Below are positions 1 to 12,340 of a stretch of DNA of 64,000 nucleotides, one piece after another. Made by a program: the position numbers and the translations under genes. The notes under the pieces are model-generated. The model was not told the origin of the DNA. It saw only the letters and a program-made list of their open reading frames with translations, and ran no database searches. Origin of the DNA: Phlebiopsis flavidoalba (taxonomy: Eukaryota; Basidiomycota; Agaricomycetes; Polyporales; Phanerochaetaceae); contig JAOCPU010000010.1 of assembly GCA_035772785.1 (NCBI GenBank), forward strand, positions 620,001-684,000, given 5' to 3'. The first letter of the stretch is position 1; each line of letters begins with the position of its first letter.

Positions 1-759
1 ACAAAATATGTTATGTTGGCGAATCAAGCATCCAGAGAGGGGAAATGGGACAGAGTAAGAAGAGTGATGGCGGCCGTGTTGGACTGGTGAGTACGTTCGT
101 CGGTCAAACGGAACATAGTCGATGCCTACAAAAAATGGTGGCGAAATACGAGTCAAAAAACAGAACGCGGAAAAATGGGTACTGCCATCACGCCGGCGGT
201 TAGCCTACGATACTTCAGATACCGCTTGTCGCTGAGATTAAGAAATTTGGGGAATAGTCCCTAAGTGAATGAATCTGAAAACGAGAGTGTCGGTGGAGAG
301 TAGGAATTCGACGCACGTCGGTGCTCGCAGCATGCATGAGACTCAGGCAAAACATATGTGGAAGTTGTGCGGTGAGGCGTGGGGCAGTGTCCGGGGGGCC
401 ATCTGTTCAGCTTCACGGCATCATCGGCTTTTATTCTTTGTTTACTCTGTATAGTCTGCACGGGTAGCTATAATCGTCTCTATCCCTCCATAGTATTCCA
501 GATACCTATAACAGCATCAAGTTCCGACCTATAACACAGGATCAAAGCAATAATAAAAACGAATATAAACGAATATTTACAGCCGCGGGTTTTAAGTTTA
601 TTGATTACGCTCTTCATTTGCTAGGCCTTCGGGAGGAATGTGAGACAGTGTATCCAACATGATTTTTTTTACACATTAAGCTCACCAGTTTCTCATAACA
701 GTCCCTCCCAAGTACAAACCCAAGTTACGGTCAAGCGACGCAGGAAGCGCGCGATGGTT
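1..759. other. No gene recognised
   Basis: Only short, overlapping ORFs of about 60 codons occur on both strands, with no recognisable protein. The segment is AT-leaning. It may hold downstream sequence of a gene outside the window, but nothing shows this. Confidence 0.5.
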
Positions 760-895
760 GAGAGAGTAGCGACTCTGTTTACGTAATCACTGGACAAGCC
801 GCCCACGCGCTCAGGAGCCGAAGCACCTGTAAGTCTACCGCCACGTCCGAAACACAAGCTTGTAGACGTGCAGGACACAGAAGGTCCTCAAATTG
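760..895 (+). promoter_or_regulatory. Duplicated upstream block, copy 1
   Basis: A core reading GTTTACGTAATCAC at 777-790 is followed by an imperfectly conserved stretch (GC-rich run, GGAGCC, then an ACAC/CAG tail). The same order recurs near 3103 and, on the minus strand, near 25979. Each time it lies 150-300 bases before the first conserved codons of an F-box-like/LRR copy. It is therefore probably the ancestral promoter and 5' leader carried along in the duplications. No transcription start can be fixed. Confidence 0.5.
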
Positions 896-1059
896 ATTTC
901 ATTCGCACAGCGCTGCTATTCCGACCGTAGAACTGGATTCTACGACGCGGCAGACGAAAACATGGTCCTTGACGGTAAGTAGTGGTGCTTTGTGGCCGGA
1001 TGGCATCGCGTTTGCGGTAGGCTAACATCGTATGCGGCCTCTACAGCAATCGGGACTCG

Positions 1060-2638
1060 ATGTTTTTTTAAACTTAGACATACTTTCTTGCCGTAATGGC
1101 AACAGATACAGGATACCACAGACGTTGGCACGCATGATGCGCACGTGTCGAGCCCTGTTCGACGCAGGGTTCCCTGCTGTTTATTCGGTCATCAAATACC
1201 ACCTTTCAAGTTTCAGTGGCCTCATCTCATTCAGATCAGCTTATGCACAACAAAACGCCCTCCCGCTACCCGGCTCCTCGTCGACCTAAGCCTAGATATC
1301 CACGACCCGGCGCCGCCTTGAGCAGCTTCAAGAGCCCGGACGTACGACAGCCCGTCTACACGCTCTTCCAAAACCTCACCTCCCTTACCTCCTTGCGGCT
1401 GCGGAGCATGAGTACACTCTTGACTGACAAGCGCATCCGACAACACCTCTTTCTCCCTCACGCGCCTCACGTTCCTCAGCCTTACTGATCCGGATGTGAC
1501 GACCCTCACGCTGCTATCAAACTCAAGGCTCCGCTTACGGTACTCGAGCTTCATTTCAACTCGACTTCCCATGGGTCGGAAGACCCTGGCGATCTGCTGC
1601 GCCGCGCGTCATTCAAGAATACCCTCGTGGAATTGCGCACGACGCGTATGGAGTTTCTCGAACACGTCGACACGCCTCCCCAACGTGCGCGTGCTCGTCG
1701 CGGATCGCGCGGATTATACAAGCACGGAGCGCATGGGGTGCTGTGTTCCCTGCGCTTTGAGGAACTGACGATTAGTCTGGACGACAACGGAGGAGCATAG
1801 CCCACGCAGAGGCGACGGCGAGGGCGGCGAGGACCCGGAGGACGGGGAGTCCGACGACGAAGGTGAAGATGAAGATAATGTGAAAATTGGCGACGGGGGG
1901 ATGTATGGCTGGCCTCGACCGCGCGATTTCCTGGGCCTTGACCGGCAGGAGACCCTCGAGGAGCGGGTGGGAACCCACCCTGGACGACGCTGCAGTGTGT
2001 CAATGGCTCGCTCCCGGCGATGTATCAGCTCGCGCTCGTGGGCGCGGTACCGCGTCTCAATATGCGCTCGACATCCTGCGCACGATCCGCATAGGTCACG
2101 GCTGCGCGCTGTTTTTTACAACCACTCTGCCGACCACCCTTGCCCTCGCGGTTGACGTAGCGGCCTTTGACCTTGCCAAAGCTGGGCGAAATTTTGAGTC
2201 CCGCCGTGGATACTCTTGAAGCCCTGGAGCTCGAGCTTGTGGTCAACGACGAAGACCCCAGTTTGTGCCATTGTAAGTCTGTTTAGCCACGCGTCCTCCA
2301 TTCGTCGTAACTCATTTTTTCGTGTGTAGAAAAAGGTCATATCGTCTCTGGTACCCTTGCGTATCAAATCCTTGCATTTGGAACTGAAACGGGTCGCTGA
2401 GCACAGCGATTCCCTCGCCCCCATCTCTGGTGGCGGAACACCATCCACAAAATCAACAACCGTCGGAAGCTCTGAACTACCGTTTTCAACGCTAGACCCA
2501 CAAGCCTTAGCGCAAGACGCACTGCATGCCATCACATCGTTGGTGCACTTCTCTATTCGGCTAGACAAGTACCATCGACACGTCTTCGAGTTCGGCGGCG
2601 TGACAGAACGAACGCATACTCCTATAGGAGAACCCTAA
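1060..2638 (+). pseudogene. F-box-like/LRR family protein, copy A (disrupted)
   Basis: Frame-switching translation gives the family signature. It has an N-terminal F-box-like helix (L-D-I-L-x-A-V-M), then MMRTCRALFDAG at about 1134-1170. A middle region reads FPALEELTISLDD when frames are joined near 1755-1785. A segment ending LEALELELVVNDEDP (about 2210-2262) follows, and after an intron of about 50 bases comes an exon with SLHLELKR that ends at 2638. Order and sequence match the minus-strand copy at 24.3-25.7 kb. The copy is broken by several frame changes and in-frame stops, starting with a T-run just after the proposed ATG. This could be decay or assembly error. By analogy with F-box proteins the intact protein would be an SCF substrate receptor, but that is inference; no close named homologue is recognised. 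Confidence 0.6.
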
Positions 2639-3084
2639 ATTCTCAATGGCCAAGATTGTTACCAATATATACAGCGGTTTGGTGTCAGACGCCTAGACAA
2701 GTCTGCCAGTTGGGCGAGCGAGGACGGTGTTGGCCGACGTAACCACCGCGCGCGTTTCCAAACGGAAGGTCTCGCCTACCAACATGCAAGAACCTAGATC
2801 TCGCTTTGCGGAATGGCGAAAATTGTACTTCACGCCCATAAGAGTCACTCGCCGTTCTTCAAGCTTCAAGTTTCGAACTTTTGATGCTAGGGCGAAGTCT
2901 AAAGTTCTCAAACGCAGCGGATTAGAGAACGGTGGCCCGTCGTAGAGCGGAGCGGACTCACGGTCATGCTTTACGGGATTAAGATTGTGGATGTGCTTTG
3001 ATAGCTCTCTATTGGCTCAAATTACTTATCCCAGGCCGATAGGGCACAGCCGAATAGCAGGCTAAGTATTCCCCCTATTTAGGA
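2639..3084. other. Spacer between F-box-like copies
   Basis: Opposed ORFs of 72 codons each overlap at 2693-2945 and neither has a recognisable motif. Nothing else is seen. Confidence 0.4.
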
Positions 3085-3235
3085 GAGTGGCGGACACTGT
3101 GCGTTTACGTAATCACTGGGCAATTCGCGCGCGCGCGCTCCGGAGCCCTCTCTTCTGAAGTCCACCACCCACCCTCAACCCACCACGTACAGACGGAAGC
3201 TCCACGACATATGTGACACAGAAAGCGCTTTGATA
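3085..3235 (+). promoter_or_regulatory. Duplicated upstream block, copy 2
   Basis: The core GTTTACGTAATCAC is at 3103-3116, followed by a CG-dinucleotide run, GGAGCC, a CCACC-rich stretch and CCACGTACAG. The CCACGTACAG part is shared almost exactly with the minus-strand copy near 25.9 kb. It precedes the F-box-like remnant that starts at 3388 by about 270 bases. Confidence 0.5.
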
Positions 3236-3387
3236 CAAATCATTATGTTTGACGTTAGAATCTGAGACAAGCCCGGCGGAAAACCCGGTTTCATAGGATG
3301 GCCGCGGGTGGTGAGTGGTACTTTAAACGGAATCCCATCTCATGGTAGGCCTGACGAGGTATGCGGCTCCAATCGCATTGAGACTCG

Positions 3388-4356
3388 ATGACACTAAAAT
3401 TTGACGTTCTCTCTGTTGTGATAGCGCAAATAGTATAAGGTATGCCGGCCGACGTCGCACGCATGGCTCATGCGCACACACCGTGTCGAGCCATATTCGG
3501 TGCAGGGCTCCCCGCTATTGTTTGATCTCGAAGTACGCCTCTCAAATTTTAATGACCTCGTTTTCACTCGGTCCGTCTATGTGACAACCAAAACGCCTTC
3601 CCGCTATTTCGGTCCCTCGTCGACTTGTACCTCGATACCCTCGGTCCAGTGCCGCGCAACTGAACGGCCTCAGACCAAAAGGTAGGGCAGCGAAACCCTA
3701 GGATGCCCAATATCAAACTCCCTCTGTTGCGTGAGCACGCTTCAGTTGCTGTACGCTAACACATCTGTTCTTGTATTGATTCAAAGCCCAGCGGACAGGT
3801 GTTACGAAAAGATGTCGGCCGCAGCGAGGTGCGGCTGTCGCCGGTGTAGTAGTTAGTATAACGAGTCTACGCCTGTAGCTGACATTTTCAATCGCTCTTA
3901 CACTATCAGACGTATAATTCTAAATCTGTACATTCTTTCGGCACCCTCGTCCACAAGCGCTCGGTCAAGTAATTAGGTCACGGCTGCGTCCCGATCAAGC
4001 ACCCGCGGCCGTCGATTAGTGTCACCAGGTCGTCGCAAGAATTCTAGCTCATTCCCTCTACGATGTGTGCAGAGAGACGACCTGGAAATGTAACGGCTTT
4101 GACGTACAACACTAACTCCTAGTTGCATTCTGGAAACTAGTACGGCGACGAGTTGCACAGGATGTTGTCTGTATTCACACCGTCATCTTCAACTTGGACT
4201 TCAAGCCGACCTCCAAACTGTGCGCTTCGCGACCTTAAGGTTCGACTTGCTCGCGGTGACTTGACCCAAGGTACAAACAGCGCTAACGCCATCATTACAA
4301 ACAAACGAGAGGCTTCTCAATGCCTCAAGAGGAAGAAAACGGACACGGTACGCTGA
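3388..4356 (+). pseudogene. F-box-like/LRR family remnant, copy D
   Basis: The proposed ATG at 3388 opens M-T-L-K-F-D-V-L-S-V-V-I-A-Q, aligning with M-A-L-N-F-D-V-L-F-A-V-M-A-Q of the copy at 25.7 kb. It then stops after 16 codons. Further on, CRA-x-F-G-A-G and a KTPSRYF-like stretch (3590-3610) match copies A and B in shifted frames. The middle LRR part looks shortened, and the family pattern fades towards 4356. This is the most degraded copy in the window. It still has the conserved upstream block, so it arose by duplication of a whole gene with promoter and not by retroposition. Confidence 0.5.
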
Positions 4357-4868
4357 TGGGTCATTCTATAGCTGGGAGCCGAAGCAACTTACACCGTCCC
4401 ACCGTTTCGTTTCTAGAACCACCCAAGTGGGGTCTCAAGATCTACGTGTAGCTTTCGCGGTTGTAATTTTACCGGTACATGTGAGTCATCGGGTGGCGTG
4501 TTTTCAAGCTGCTGGCTGCTTGCAGTGGAGGGCTACAAACATACGATTATTTTCAGTCGCTATGCGTATCAACCTTTAACTTTTCGTCTACCCACCCCGC
4601 ATCTGCCAGGAGGTACCCCATTACGTGACACTGGAGGGAGGGGGGTATCAAAAATACTATGGAGAAGATTCCGACTCAGGCCAAGCGCGATTTAGTTTCG
4701 CGCTGGCTTCTGCTCCTATAGCCACAAATACCGCGCTACAGGCTGGGCGGCACGCACAAAAGCATTCTTCAAATGTGATAAGCACCCCTTTTCAAGGCGC
4801 GGACTCGGACGCTGCCCCTCACAAGGATGTCTCGGCGATGATGAAGCATCCATAGAACAGAAGTACCA
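4357..4868. other. Intergenic, no gene recognised
   Basis: A 76-codon plus-strand ORF at 4625-4855 could be an upstream exon of the transporter that follows, but it shows no recognisable motif. Confidence 0.35.
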
Positions 4869-7027
4869 GTGTCCTCCGACTGTCACAACGGGGACATCAT
4901 CCGGACACTCTCTGTCCTACCCTCAACTCCTGAGGTGGGGTATGCGACCACAGACCCGGAGAAGCTACTCAAAAAAGACTCAGCCAATTCAGAGGAGCTA
5001 TACACTTTGCGACTCGGGCCCCGAAACCTACGACTATCTCTCCCGAAGCACGAAAGCCAGCAAAGACAGATAGGGTCTCATCTGTCTCGCTGCCGGATAT
5101 TACTGATGGAGCTTCTTCATGTTCGCCGGCTGGAACGATGGTACACGGGGCCGCTCTTGCCGACCATCAAAGGCATTACGAGGTGGGTCGCAATTTGTCC
5201 AGTCAGATAACCCATCTCTCATCATATGTTATCAATGTAGATTGGCTTTTGCAATTGTCTCACTATTGTTCGTCGTCAACACGGTGGTGCGTGCCGCCTC
5301 TGCATCACATCATTAGCTATTGTAAATATCTTGGATCTTCATCGCGGCGTAGGGCTACATAGTTGGCGCAGTCTCGAACGTGTACTTGTCCGACCGCTTG
5401 GGCTTAGGGAAGGTAGGCTCATGGTTATAGTTTGTATTGAATAATCATGCTGATCAACAAATTCTACAGGCCATCGTTCTCGGTGAGTTCCTACCGTCAC
5501 GATGTGATTTAGTCCGTGACTAGAGCCTTAACGGTCTTAGGCGCGAGTATCCAGACATGTGGTTACAGCATGATGGCCCCTGGAGGACCCTTTCCGCTGA
5601 TGTGCGTGCATTTGGGTTCGTCAGGTGTTTGGGCTAAAGCGCTGCAGACCGCGAATGGCAACGGCTTCGTGGGTTCTCTCGAGGGCCTTCCTTCTCCCCA
5701 CAAACTGGGTTTTCTACACGCCTCCTACGGTGAGCCAGACTCCGGCTCTCTGGGAACTCGAGCTAACGGGTGCACAGGGCTGGGGGGCGTTTCGCCTCGC
5801 CGTTGGTGGCCACCCAGGTTTGCGAGACAGCAGCGATGGTCGTTCCACTATACTCGCGTCCATGGGAATCCGCAGCCATCGATGCCGTATTCTTGTCCGC
5901 GGCGCTCCGCTTCAAGAACCAGCGCGGTGAGCATCGTGCCCCCTATCCCATCTCGGTCGGGACCCAGGTCGCCTGGTGACTTCACTGCGGATGCAGTAAC
6001 TCAAGGCATGAGATTGGGGAGAGCCCGAAGAAGTCAACACAAATAGCGGAAAGCAAGTACCGTCAGATAATGAGTATCACTGCTCTGCAATTATCTCACC
6101 CTGCTGGGGGCTGTCATTTACGTCGGGCGTGGAGGTCACACTCGGAGGTCCGCAAATTTCCGCTCTTGATCTTTCTTCCGTTTGATGTAATGGACACGCA
6201 GGCTGGATCGTGACCTTCATCATCCAACGCAAACGTGGCGGCAGGGGCATCGGCAGGGTACATCTCTTCAGGGTTCTGCGGTGGTGGGTGTCATGCCCCC
6301 AAAGGACTAGTAACAAAGCGGAGACTGTACATCATCGATTTCAAAGGTTTGATGCTGGGCCGCGTGGCTCTCCTCTGGCTGAACCGCAAGGTGCTGCATT
6401 ACAAAACCAGGATTGCCGCAGACACGACTATCCAGCGCCATGCACAGATCGGTTGTAAAAAAACGCCGCGGTCATGTTTTCTGTATGACCTTGTTTAGCG
6501 ATCGCGTCAGTAGCCCGTTCCTAGCTATCCATTGTCACTGTCGCCCGCTCACGTCCCTTAGGCTCGAGGCGACGGTCTTGGGCCGTCGCCGTCGCTCGTC
6601 GAAAACGCGCTCGCGGTGTCCGTCATTGGTCTGCTACTCGGCCCCATGTACCCTATTATGCGTGCCCCCATTCACTCACGTCGTACTTACGAGGGCTTCT
6701 GGCCTGAATAGTCTCCGGCTTTCCACGGGTCTACTGCTGTCTCGGGGTGGCATCGCCGAGCGTTCGGGCCCAGACGGGTGCTCGCCCTGTCCTGACCTGT
6801 TTCCATAATATGGTCCTGCTTGACCCAACTCCTTTTTGTCGTGGGCGCTTGGCTTGGCAAATAGCGGTGGTCGTCTGCAGCCGTTGTACGTGTGCCTAGG
6901 CATTTCTTCGTCGGCTCGGCTGGGCAAGCTCACGTGTGGCTGCGTTTTCGCCTTTGTGAAATGCAGCGTCATAGCCATGATGGGTATCATGTTCATCCTT
7001 TGGGGCTCTTTTACAGAGGTTCGATAG
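4869..7027 (+). CDS. MFS transporter, FHS (fucose/galactose/glucose:H+ symporter-like) family
   Basis: A multi-pass plasma-membrane carrier by family; the substrate is not predictable. The N-terminus has a soluble leader, then the FHS signature W-N-D-G-T-x-G-P-L-L-P-x-I at about 5125-5165. After an intron comes AIVSLLFVVNT (about 5255). Next are GYIVGAVSNVYLSDRLGLGK (5352-5412) and an exon with GASIQTCGY, PFPLM and LQTANGNGFVGSL. Then a segment reads LVATQ and MVVPLYSR, and ENALAVSVIGLLLGPMYPI lies near 6600-6660. The last exon, IAMMGIMFILWGSFTEVR, ends at 7027. That order matches about 12 TM helices of fungal FHS proteins. Introns with GT/AG ends separate exons at about 5220, 5280, 5413 and 6888. 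Frame shifts interrupt the part after about 5640, most clearly around the QTG-containing helix near 6770. The start is uncertain; the first clear coding is about 4940. Confidence 0.75.
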
Positions 7028-8295
7028 AAGCTGAGTTAAGTTCCGCAACGACGCTGCGGACATAAAAGCCTAGTCCGCCAGGGTAGTTGAGATATTTTAC
7101 CTTTGCCCTGTTTATCGATGTCTGATCTTATTCACCTCCATGAAAACGAGCTCGTTTGAAGGGCTTAGCTCGACCATCAAGTAGATTTACATATGGATGT
7201 AGACCACGGGGTTTTCAGGGCAGGGGTCATCGGATGTTCTTGTATTGCAATTACTTTTCGTGATTTGACCTGCATTCAGAAAAACATTTTCTCAGGCTAG
7301 CCCAGCCAGCTGAGAAGTTGCGAAGATTGAGATCATACGTATTCTTATACTAAAAGCAGGCTGCGTCCGCTCGCCTCATGTACTTCCAATTCCAAAGCTG
7401 ATTTACTTAGTCCATAAAAATTCACCACGAAAATCGCGCGCAGAAAACCGACACTCTGATAAGATCTGTTTACGAAGTTGCAGTGTTCAACCTCGCTCGC
7501 CACGGGGCTATGCTTTATTGCCGCTCTAAAGGTGACTAGCCATCGCCACACGTCCTCTTCACGTCTTGGCTCGAACCGTGGCGTCTTCAGCTTCAAGCTT
7601 CAAGGTCATGCCACGGCCGATCCGTGACCAAAGCGCGGCGCCTAGCTGATAGACTCAAGCTCGACAGAGTGACGGTAACAAGCTTCCACTAGCCATAGAC
7701 ACGCAGACCTGTACAAAGCGACCAAACCTAGCTCCTCGAGTATTGTCCTGCCCCGTATCGCATACCCTCAGGCTCAAGTAATCCCTGCACATCGCGCGCG
7801 CCTACCAGACAGACAGCCGCCAGGGCAAACCAGCATTCGCCACACAAGTGTACACAACCCCCCAACACCGACGAGGGGGCGGGGTGAATTATATTCAGTT
7901 CCAGGCGAGAGCTAAAGAAACAAGCACGGAGAGCATAGATAGTGTACACGCATTCAAGGGGGAGAGATAACAGAGATAGGCAGATACAACATGCGCGCGG
8001 CCGGCGCACCTCCAGGATCCAGAGATCAGGGGGCAGTTAGTAGCATTCGGTTTTTCGCAGAGGCACAGATTAAAAAATTTGACAGAAAAAAGACTAAGGA
8101 GTCAGAGGCGCGAGACAAAGCACGATATGCTGGAGCACGGCTTGCAGCTCGCGGTCAGATCTCGCGGACGAAGAGACGGGTGCCGGTCCGCGCTCGAGAT
8201 CTGCCTGAGGCTGCCTCGAGAAGCCCCGTAGGAACGCCGGGCGCCCTATCGAGGCGAGCACGCCCCCGCGCTGCGCCGGGGCGGGCGCGGGCGCA
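7028..8295. other. Intergenic with one small ORF, no gene recognised
   Basis: A minus-strand 83-codon ORF at 7345-7596 and a minus-strand 93-codon ORF at 7728-8009 are the longest candidates. Neither resembles a known family. From about 7980 the sequence becomes GC-rich and probably contains the 3' end of the RING gene on the minus strand. Confidence 0.4.
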
Positions 8296-9817
8296 TCAGC
8301 GGGCACGGGCGACGCAGCGCAAGCGGGTGGTCCGCAATGTCTGCGCCCTCAGCACTGCCTCGTCCTCGACGACATCCTTGGACGGCGGCGTCGTGGTGAT
8401 GCGGAGGCACGAGGTGTGACGGCTGCAACGAAGCCTTGTCAGTCCAGGAAGCATATATGCACGGAGGCGAATAGTGCGTACGTTGTCTGCAGACGGGGCA
8501 GAACCAGCCCTTGGCCTTGCGCTTTCCTGCGTGTGTGTTCGTCGCCGGGGCGACAGTCGGGATCGGCGGCACGGGGCGCAGGGGGCCTTCCGCGGCCGGC
8601 GATGTGCCGCACCGCACCGTCCCTCCGGCTGCTCCGTCCGCGTCGCCCCTCGGCCGGCGCAGACGCAGCGGCGGGCTCCTCGCTCTGGACGATCTGAGCC
8701 GCCCGCGCCGAACTCGATCATATTTATCGCGCACTCGCGGCACGCGACGAGGTGGCGGCAGGGCAGCAGCACGACCTCGCGCGGGCGCGGAGAGGCAGAG
8801 GAGGCATTCGGACGACGGCTCGTCATTCCTGCGGCGCGGACGGAGCGCTCGTGGGGCGGGTAGGTCGTGGGCACCGGGGCGGAAGGTGCGGGCGGGTTCG
8901 TTTGTGGCGCTGGGAGAGACCGTAAATTTCGTGCAGATGTGGAAGGTGTGGGCACCGATCTATCGGCGTACGGGTCAGCAAAATAATTGGTGAGGAGATA
9001 TGCCTGACCCACCGTTGCCTCACGCTTCACGACCTTTTTTTTTTACTACCCAAGGACGCTGTGTCCTGCTCGTCCGCAGGCGGCGGAGCGCCGAAGCGTA
9101 CGATATGTAGGTATGTTGTCTGCTCGGTTGATACAGGATAGGGGACGCCCAGCCTCGTCCAGCGCAGAGAGGCGAATCATCGCCTTTACGCCGAGACTGT
9201 CCTCGTCCTTCTCGTCGTGTGCCTCTTCCTTTGCCTCGGCATCTACAACCGCCAAGGCGGGCCCAGCCAACGGCGCGTTCCTGGTGGGTGCGTTTGCGGA
9301 AGTGGAAGGACGTGAACCGCTTGCTCTTGCGCTGCGCTTCCGCTCCGTTCTCGGGTGCCAGAGTGGGGATCTCAGGGGTGGAGCCTACCGAGCCGGAGGA
9401 CGCCTCGGCCTTCTTGTCGTCGATGCTGGGCGTGGAGGTGGTGGCAGCCTTGTCATGGGGATTGTGCTCGTAACGGCCGAGCTCCAGGGTCGCGCCGTCC
9501 TCCAGTTTCAGCAGACAGCTGAATCCACCCTCCGCCACAGCTTCGTAGACAAGAACCTTGGTGTATGGCGCATTTCCTACACCCTTGTCGGCGAGGCGAT
9601 GGGTTGGGGATAACCCAGTAAACGTGCACTGTGATACCCACACTTCGGGGCATCACAATCGTATTCGAATTCCAGTCCGTGATGGTGCTGCGAGTCGGCG
9701 TGTTCGGGTCGTCGTCAGAAGCGTCAATCTCCAGCGGCGTGAGTCGCAGCGTGATGGTCGCTTGAGGTTGACAAGGGCCTGTAAGTCGTCGTGTAGCTTG
9801 ATTGGTCTGACAGACAT
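8296..9817 (-). CDS. RING-finger E3 ubiquitin ligase, MGRN1/RNF157-like
   Basis: The predicted protein would transfer ubiquitin from an E2 to substrates. The N-terminal half carries the MGRN1-type substrate-side domain: ALVNLKRPSLRLTPL (about 9740-9780), LEFEYDCDAPKCG (about 9640-9685), then HRLADKGVGNAPYTKVLVYE and LLKLEDGATLELGRYEHNP (9455-9600). A Ser/Pro/Lys-rich stretch follows. The C-terminal RING reads ECLLCLS, VVLLPCRHLVACRECAINM (8705-8770), a spacer, then W-F-C-P-V-C-R-Q near 8500. An intron separates the last Cys pair from the tail ending at 8296. The Cys/His spacing (CxxC, CxHxxxCxxC, CPVC) is the MGRN1 arrangement. At least two single-base insertions break the frame around CDAPKCG. 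The start is not firm: an ATG at 9817 gives an open frame into ALVNLK, but an intron acceptor there is equally possible. Confidence 0.75.
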
Positions 9818-10094
9818 CAAAGCGAGTAAGTATAAGCGTACTCTGTTGCGAGGTCCCCCGCCCTCACTGCACCCGGCGTCTGCCTACATTGGGATAGACC
9901 GCTCGAGACAATTAATCGGACGACAATTGAACGGTTGCTCGGTTTCCAAGTATCAGCCACAGACAATGGGAGTCATGAGGCATGGAGTGACTTGACATGA
10001 ACCCGTCGATAACGGTCGGAGTTGCTTTTGAGACGCGCAAAGGTGCAAGTGGACGAGATAGACAGGCAATCATGACGGAGATGAAGGGGACGTA

Positions 10095-10489
10095 CCTCTT
10101 TGCTCCTCGCAATCCAGTTCCTCACAATCTCTGGCGTGAGCTCATCAATGACCTTCTCACGGCTCTCCGTCCACTCAGGACCCTTGGCTACGATGCCGAT
10201 GTTGGGACCAAATAGAGTGTCTTGTTTCTTCTTGGATGAGGACGAGGAATCATTGGTGTTGATGTTCAGATCGCCCATGTTTAATGACGATAGCCTCTTG
10301 CTGCTCTAAGCGCCATGTTGGTAGCCTGTCTTGAGATACGAGTGTCTGTGCGGGCGAGGTACGGGGCTTGGTGCAGTCGGCGGGTCCTATTCCAGCTTGC
10401 GTACGAATTGTTTCCAACTGGGCGGGGGTGAGCGAGGTGGTCGTGGAAGAGACAGTAGAGTACCTACGCCAGGCTGCGATACTCGCCAT
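10095..10489 (-). CDS. Hypothetical protein, possible 5' exons of the RING gene
   Basis: An ATG at 10489 opens M-A-S-I-A-A-W-R-R-Y-S and continues through SLTPAQLETIRTQAGI and DRLPTWRLEQQEA. A one-base shift then joins a second stretch beginning MGDLNIN, with a Ser/Lys run, GPNIGIVAKGPEW and VIDELTPEIVRNWIARSKE. That stretch meets a GTACGT donor near 10095. Codon use looks coding and the Ser/Thr-rich N-terminus could be a mitochondrial presequence. I do not recognise the family. It is either a small independent gene or the upstream exons of the RING gene 280 bases further on. Confidence 0.4.
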
Positions 10490-11728
10490 CGCAAGGCCTC
10501 TCTCAGAGGCAGCAGTAGTCAGGGATGAATGGGTGTGAAGGTGGTGGTTAAAAGAGGAGCCCGCCTCAGCCGCGCTCACACAGACTGGCGCCGTTCCCGG
10601 CCGGAGTACCCGAGTCTGCCTCCGCCTCCCCGCCTCTGCGCGGCCCGACACCGCCCTCTCTGCGCGCCTCGAACGGTCATCCAGATTTCGCCATGTCTCT
10701 CTTTCTCGCAATGTTTTGACCAGCGTCGTACCGCCTCCTCCATTATTAACTGGCGAATAATATCGTGTAGGACTCAGAACAGATGAAACCTGTGCGCAGC
10801 AGAGCCTAACCGCTTTGCGGTCGTGAAACGAGTCAAAGTCTCTCACATGCACTCCAGAGCTGAGCTCGGCGGCGTTATGAAATCGCACTGCGGATGACCA
10901 CCGTTCGGCGAGGCCCTAATCCCACGCTACGCAAGTCGGCGTCCACGACAAGACAGTTCACGCAATCAAGCTCGCGAGGCTGTGGCGTCCACGCAAAGCC
11001 GTGGTGGGAACGCGAGACCATCCTGGCTTTAATCATGATCGGTGAGCCCCATAGATATGCATCCAATGATGAAGAGGGTGACATGCGAAGTTTGCCCGGG
11101 AGAATATTAACAGACTACGTCAAGTTTTGTCTGCAGCCGAGGCTGGCTTCGGCGTGGCGAGCAACGCGCCAGATTCGCGTTTCTTTGGGTTATTTGGACA
11201 CCACCCTTCTCACGTCCGTCAGACAGAATTAATGTTTGATCTGCGGCGCACACACCCCTCGAGCTATTTCTCTCTCCATTACATAAAGTTCAGGCGAAGC
11301 GACGTCCACCATACGCATGGTCTCTTTGCCCATTTTCGACACAACGCCAGATGTCGACAAGTCTCGTTGCAACATAGGTGCAAGCAAGTTCTACTGCATC
11401 AGAAGTTCGGATCGTCGGTTTGCAATTTACAGGCAACGAGAGCAATCGCGATCTGTCTATGGCTGCTTCCGAGCCGAGACGACAGACGAAAGACGCGACG
11501 CGCCGCGGTATATCTCGGTGGCATCTCGACGACATCCAGATCGCTTCCGCCTCTCAGGTATGACATGCCGAACCAGCTCTCCGAGTTGCGCGAGTCCGAG
11601 GGCCAAAGTCGTGTCGTATGTGCGACGGCATAGATTACATAGGATGGCCTCGTCGTCATATGCATGTGGTGGGTGTCATGGGTGCCGGGAGAGAAAGAAT
11701 GGATAGCAAGCAGGAAAGCGGAACGAAA
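10490..11728. other. Intergenic, no gene recognised
   Basis: Overlapping ORFs of 60-170 codons occur in all frames between 10894 and 11700 on both strands. None shows motifs or a plausible exon chain. The segment lies between the 5' end of the hypothetical/RING unit and the 3' end of the uL15 gene. Confidence 0.4.
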
Positions 11729-12098
11729 CTATGCGACAAGCTTAACAACACCACCAGCCTCCTTGATCTTCTCCCTGAAATCCGGGATTAGCTTTGACGC
11801 AGATTAGATAATGTGGCACTTACTCGGCCTTCTTCGAGACGAAGCGGGCTTTTACGATGAAGGGGAGCTTGGGCAGCCTGTAACGCAATTATTCGGAATG
11901 CAGTCATGACAGTAGAACTGTACTACGCACTGTCCGTTGCCCAAAACCTTCGCGTAGCCGTGGTGGAGCACGTCAATGACGGGGACGACCTCAGAGTCCT
12001 CCTTGAGCTCAGCCTTCTCCGCTGCGGGGACAAGCGTCCAGAGCTTGTCGACGTTGATGATCGGGCACCACGACAGGTTCTTCGTTACGTGGTAGTGG

Positions 12099-12135
<37 letters not shown>

Positions 12136-12340
12136 TATCGAAGTTTGTCCTTTATACGCAGAAATCAGTTCACATGAGCTGCGGGGACCACGCCAGAGAG
12201 CGCAGAAAACGCACCGGTGGTGTGTGCTGACCACCAGCGAGACCACGACCTCCGGGGTGCTTGCGGTGCTTTCCGACACGACCCGTGACCGCCGAGACGT
12301 GGCCGCGGTGCTTGCGAGTCTTGGTGAACCGGGTCGGCAT
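11729..12340 (-). CDS. RPL28: 60S ribosomal protein L28 (uL15, L27a family)
   Basis: A component of the large cytosolic ribosomal subunit. Exon 1 starts [20 protein letters not shown] at 12340 and runs through [20 protein letters not shown]. The second exon reads [20 protein letters not shown], then [16 protein letters not shown] and [14 protein letters not shown]. Two short 3' exons read [18 protein letters not shown] and [14 protein letters not shown], with the stop at 11729. The three introns have GT/AG ends. Length (about 150 residues) and motifs are those of eukaryotic uL15. One extra base lies in the invariant G-G-Q-H-H-H-R motif at the end of exon 1 (about 12213-12225). The gene is essential, so this is most likely an assembly error. 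It is transcribed away from RPB11. Confidence 0.95.
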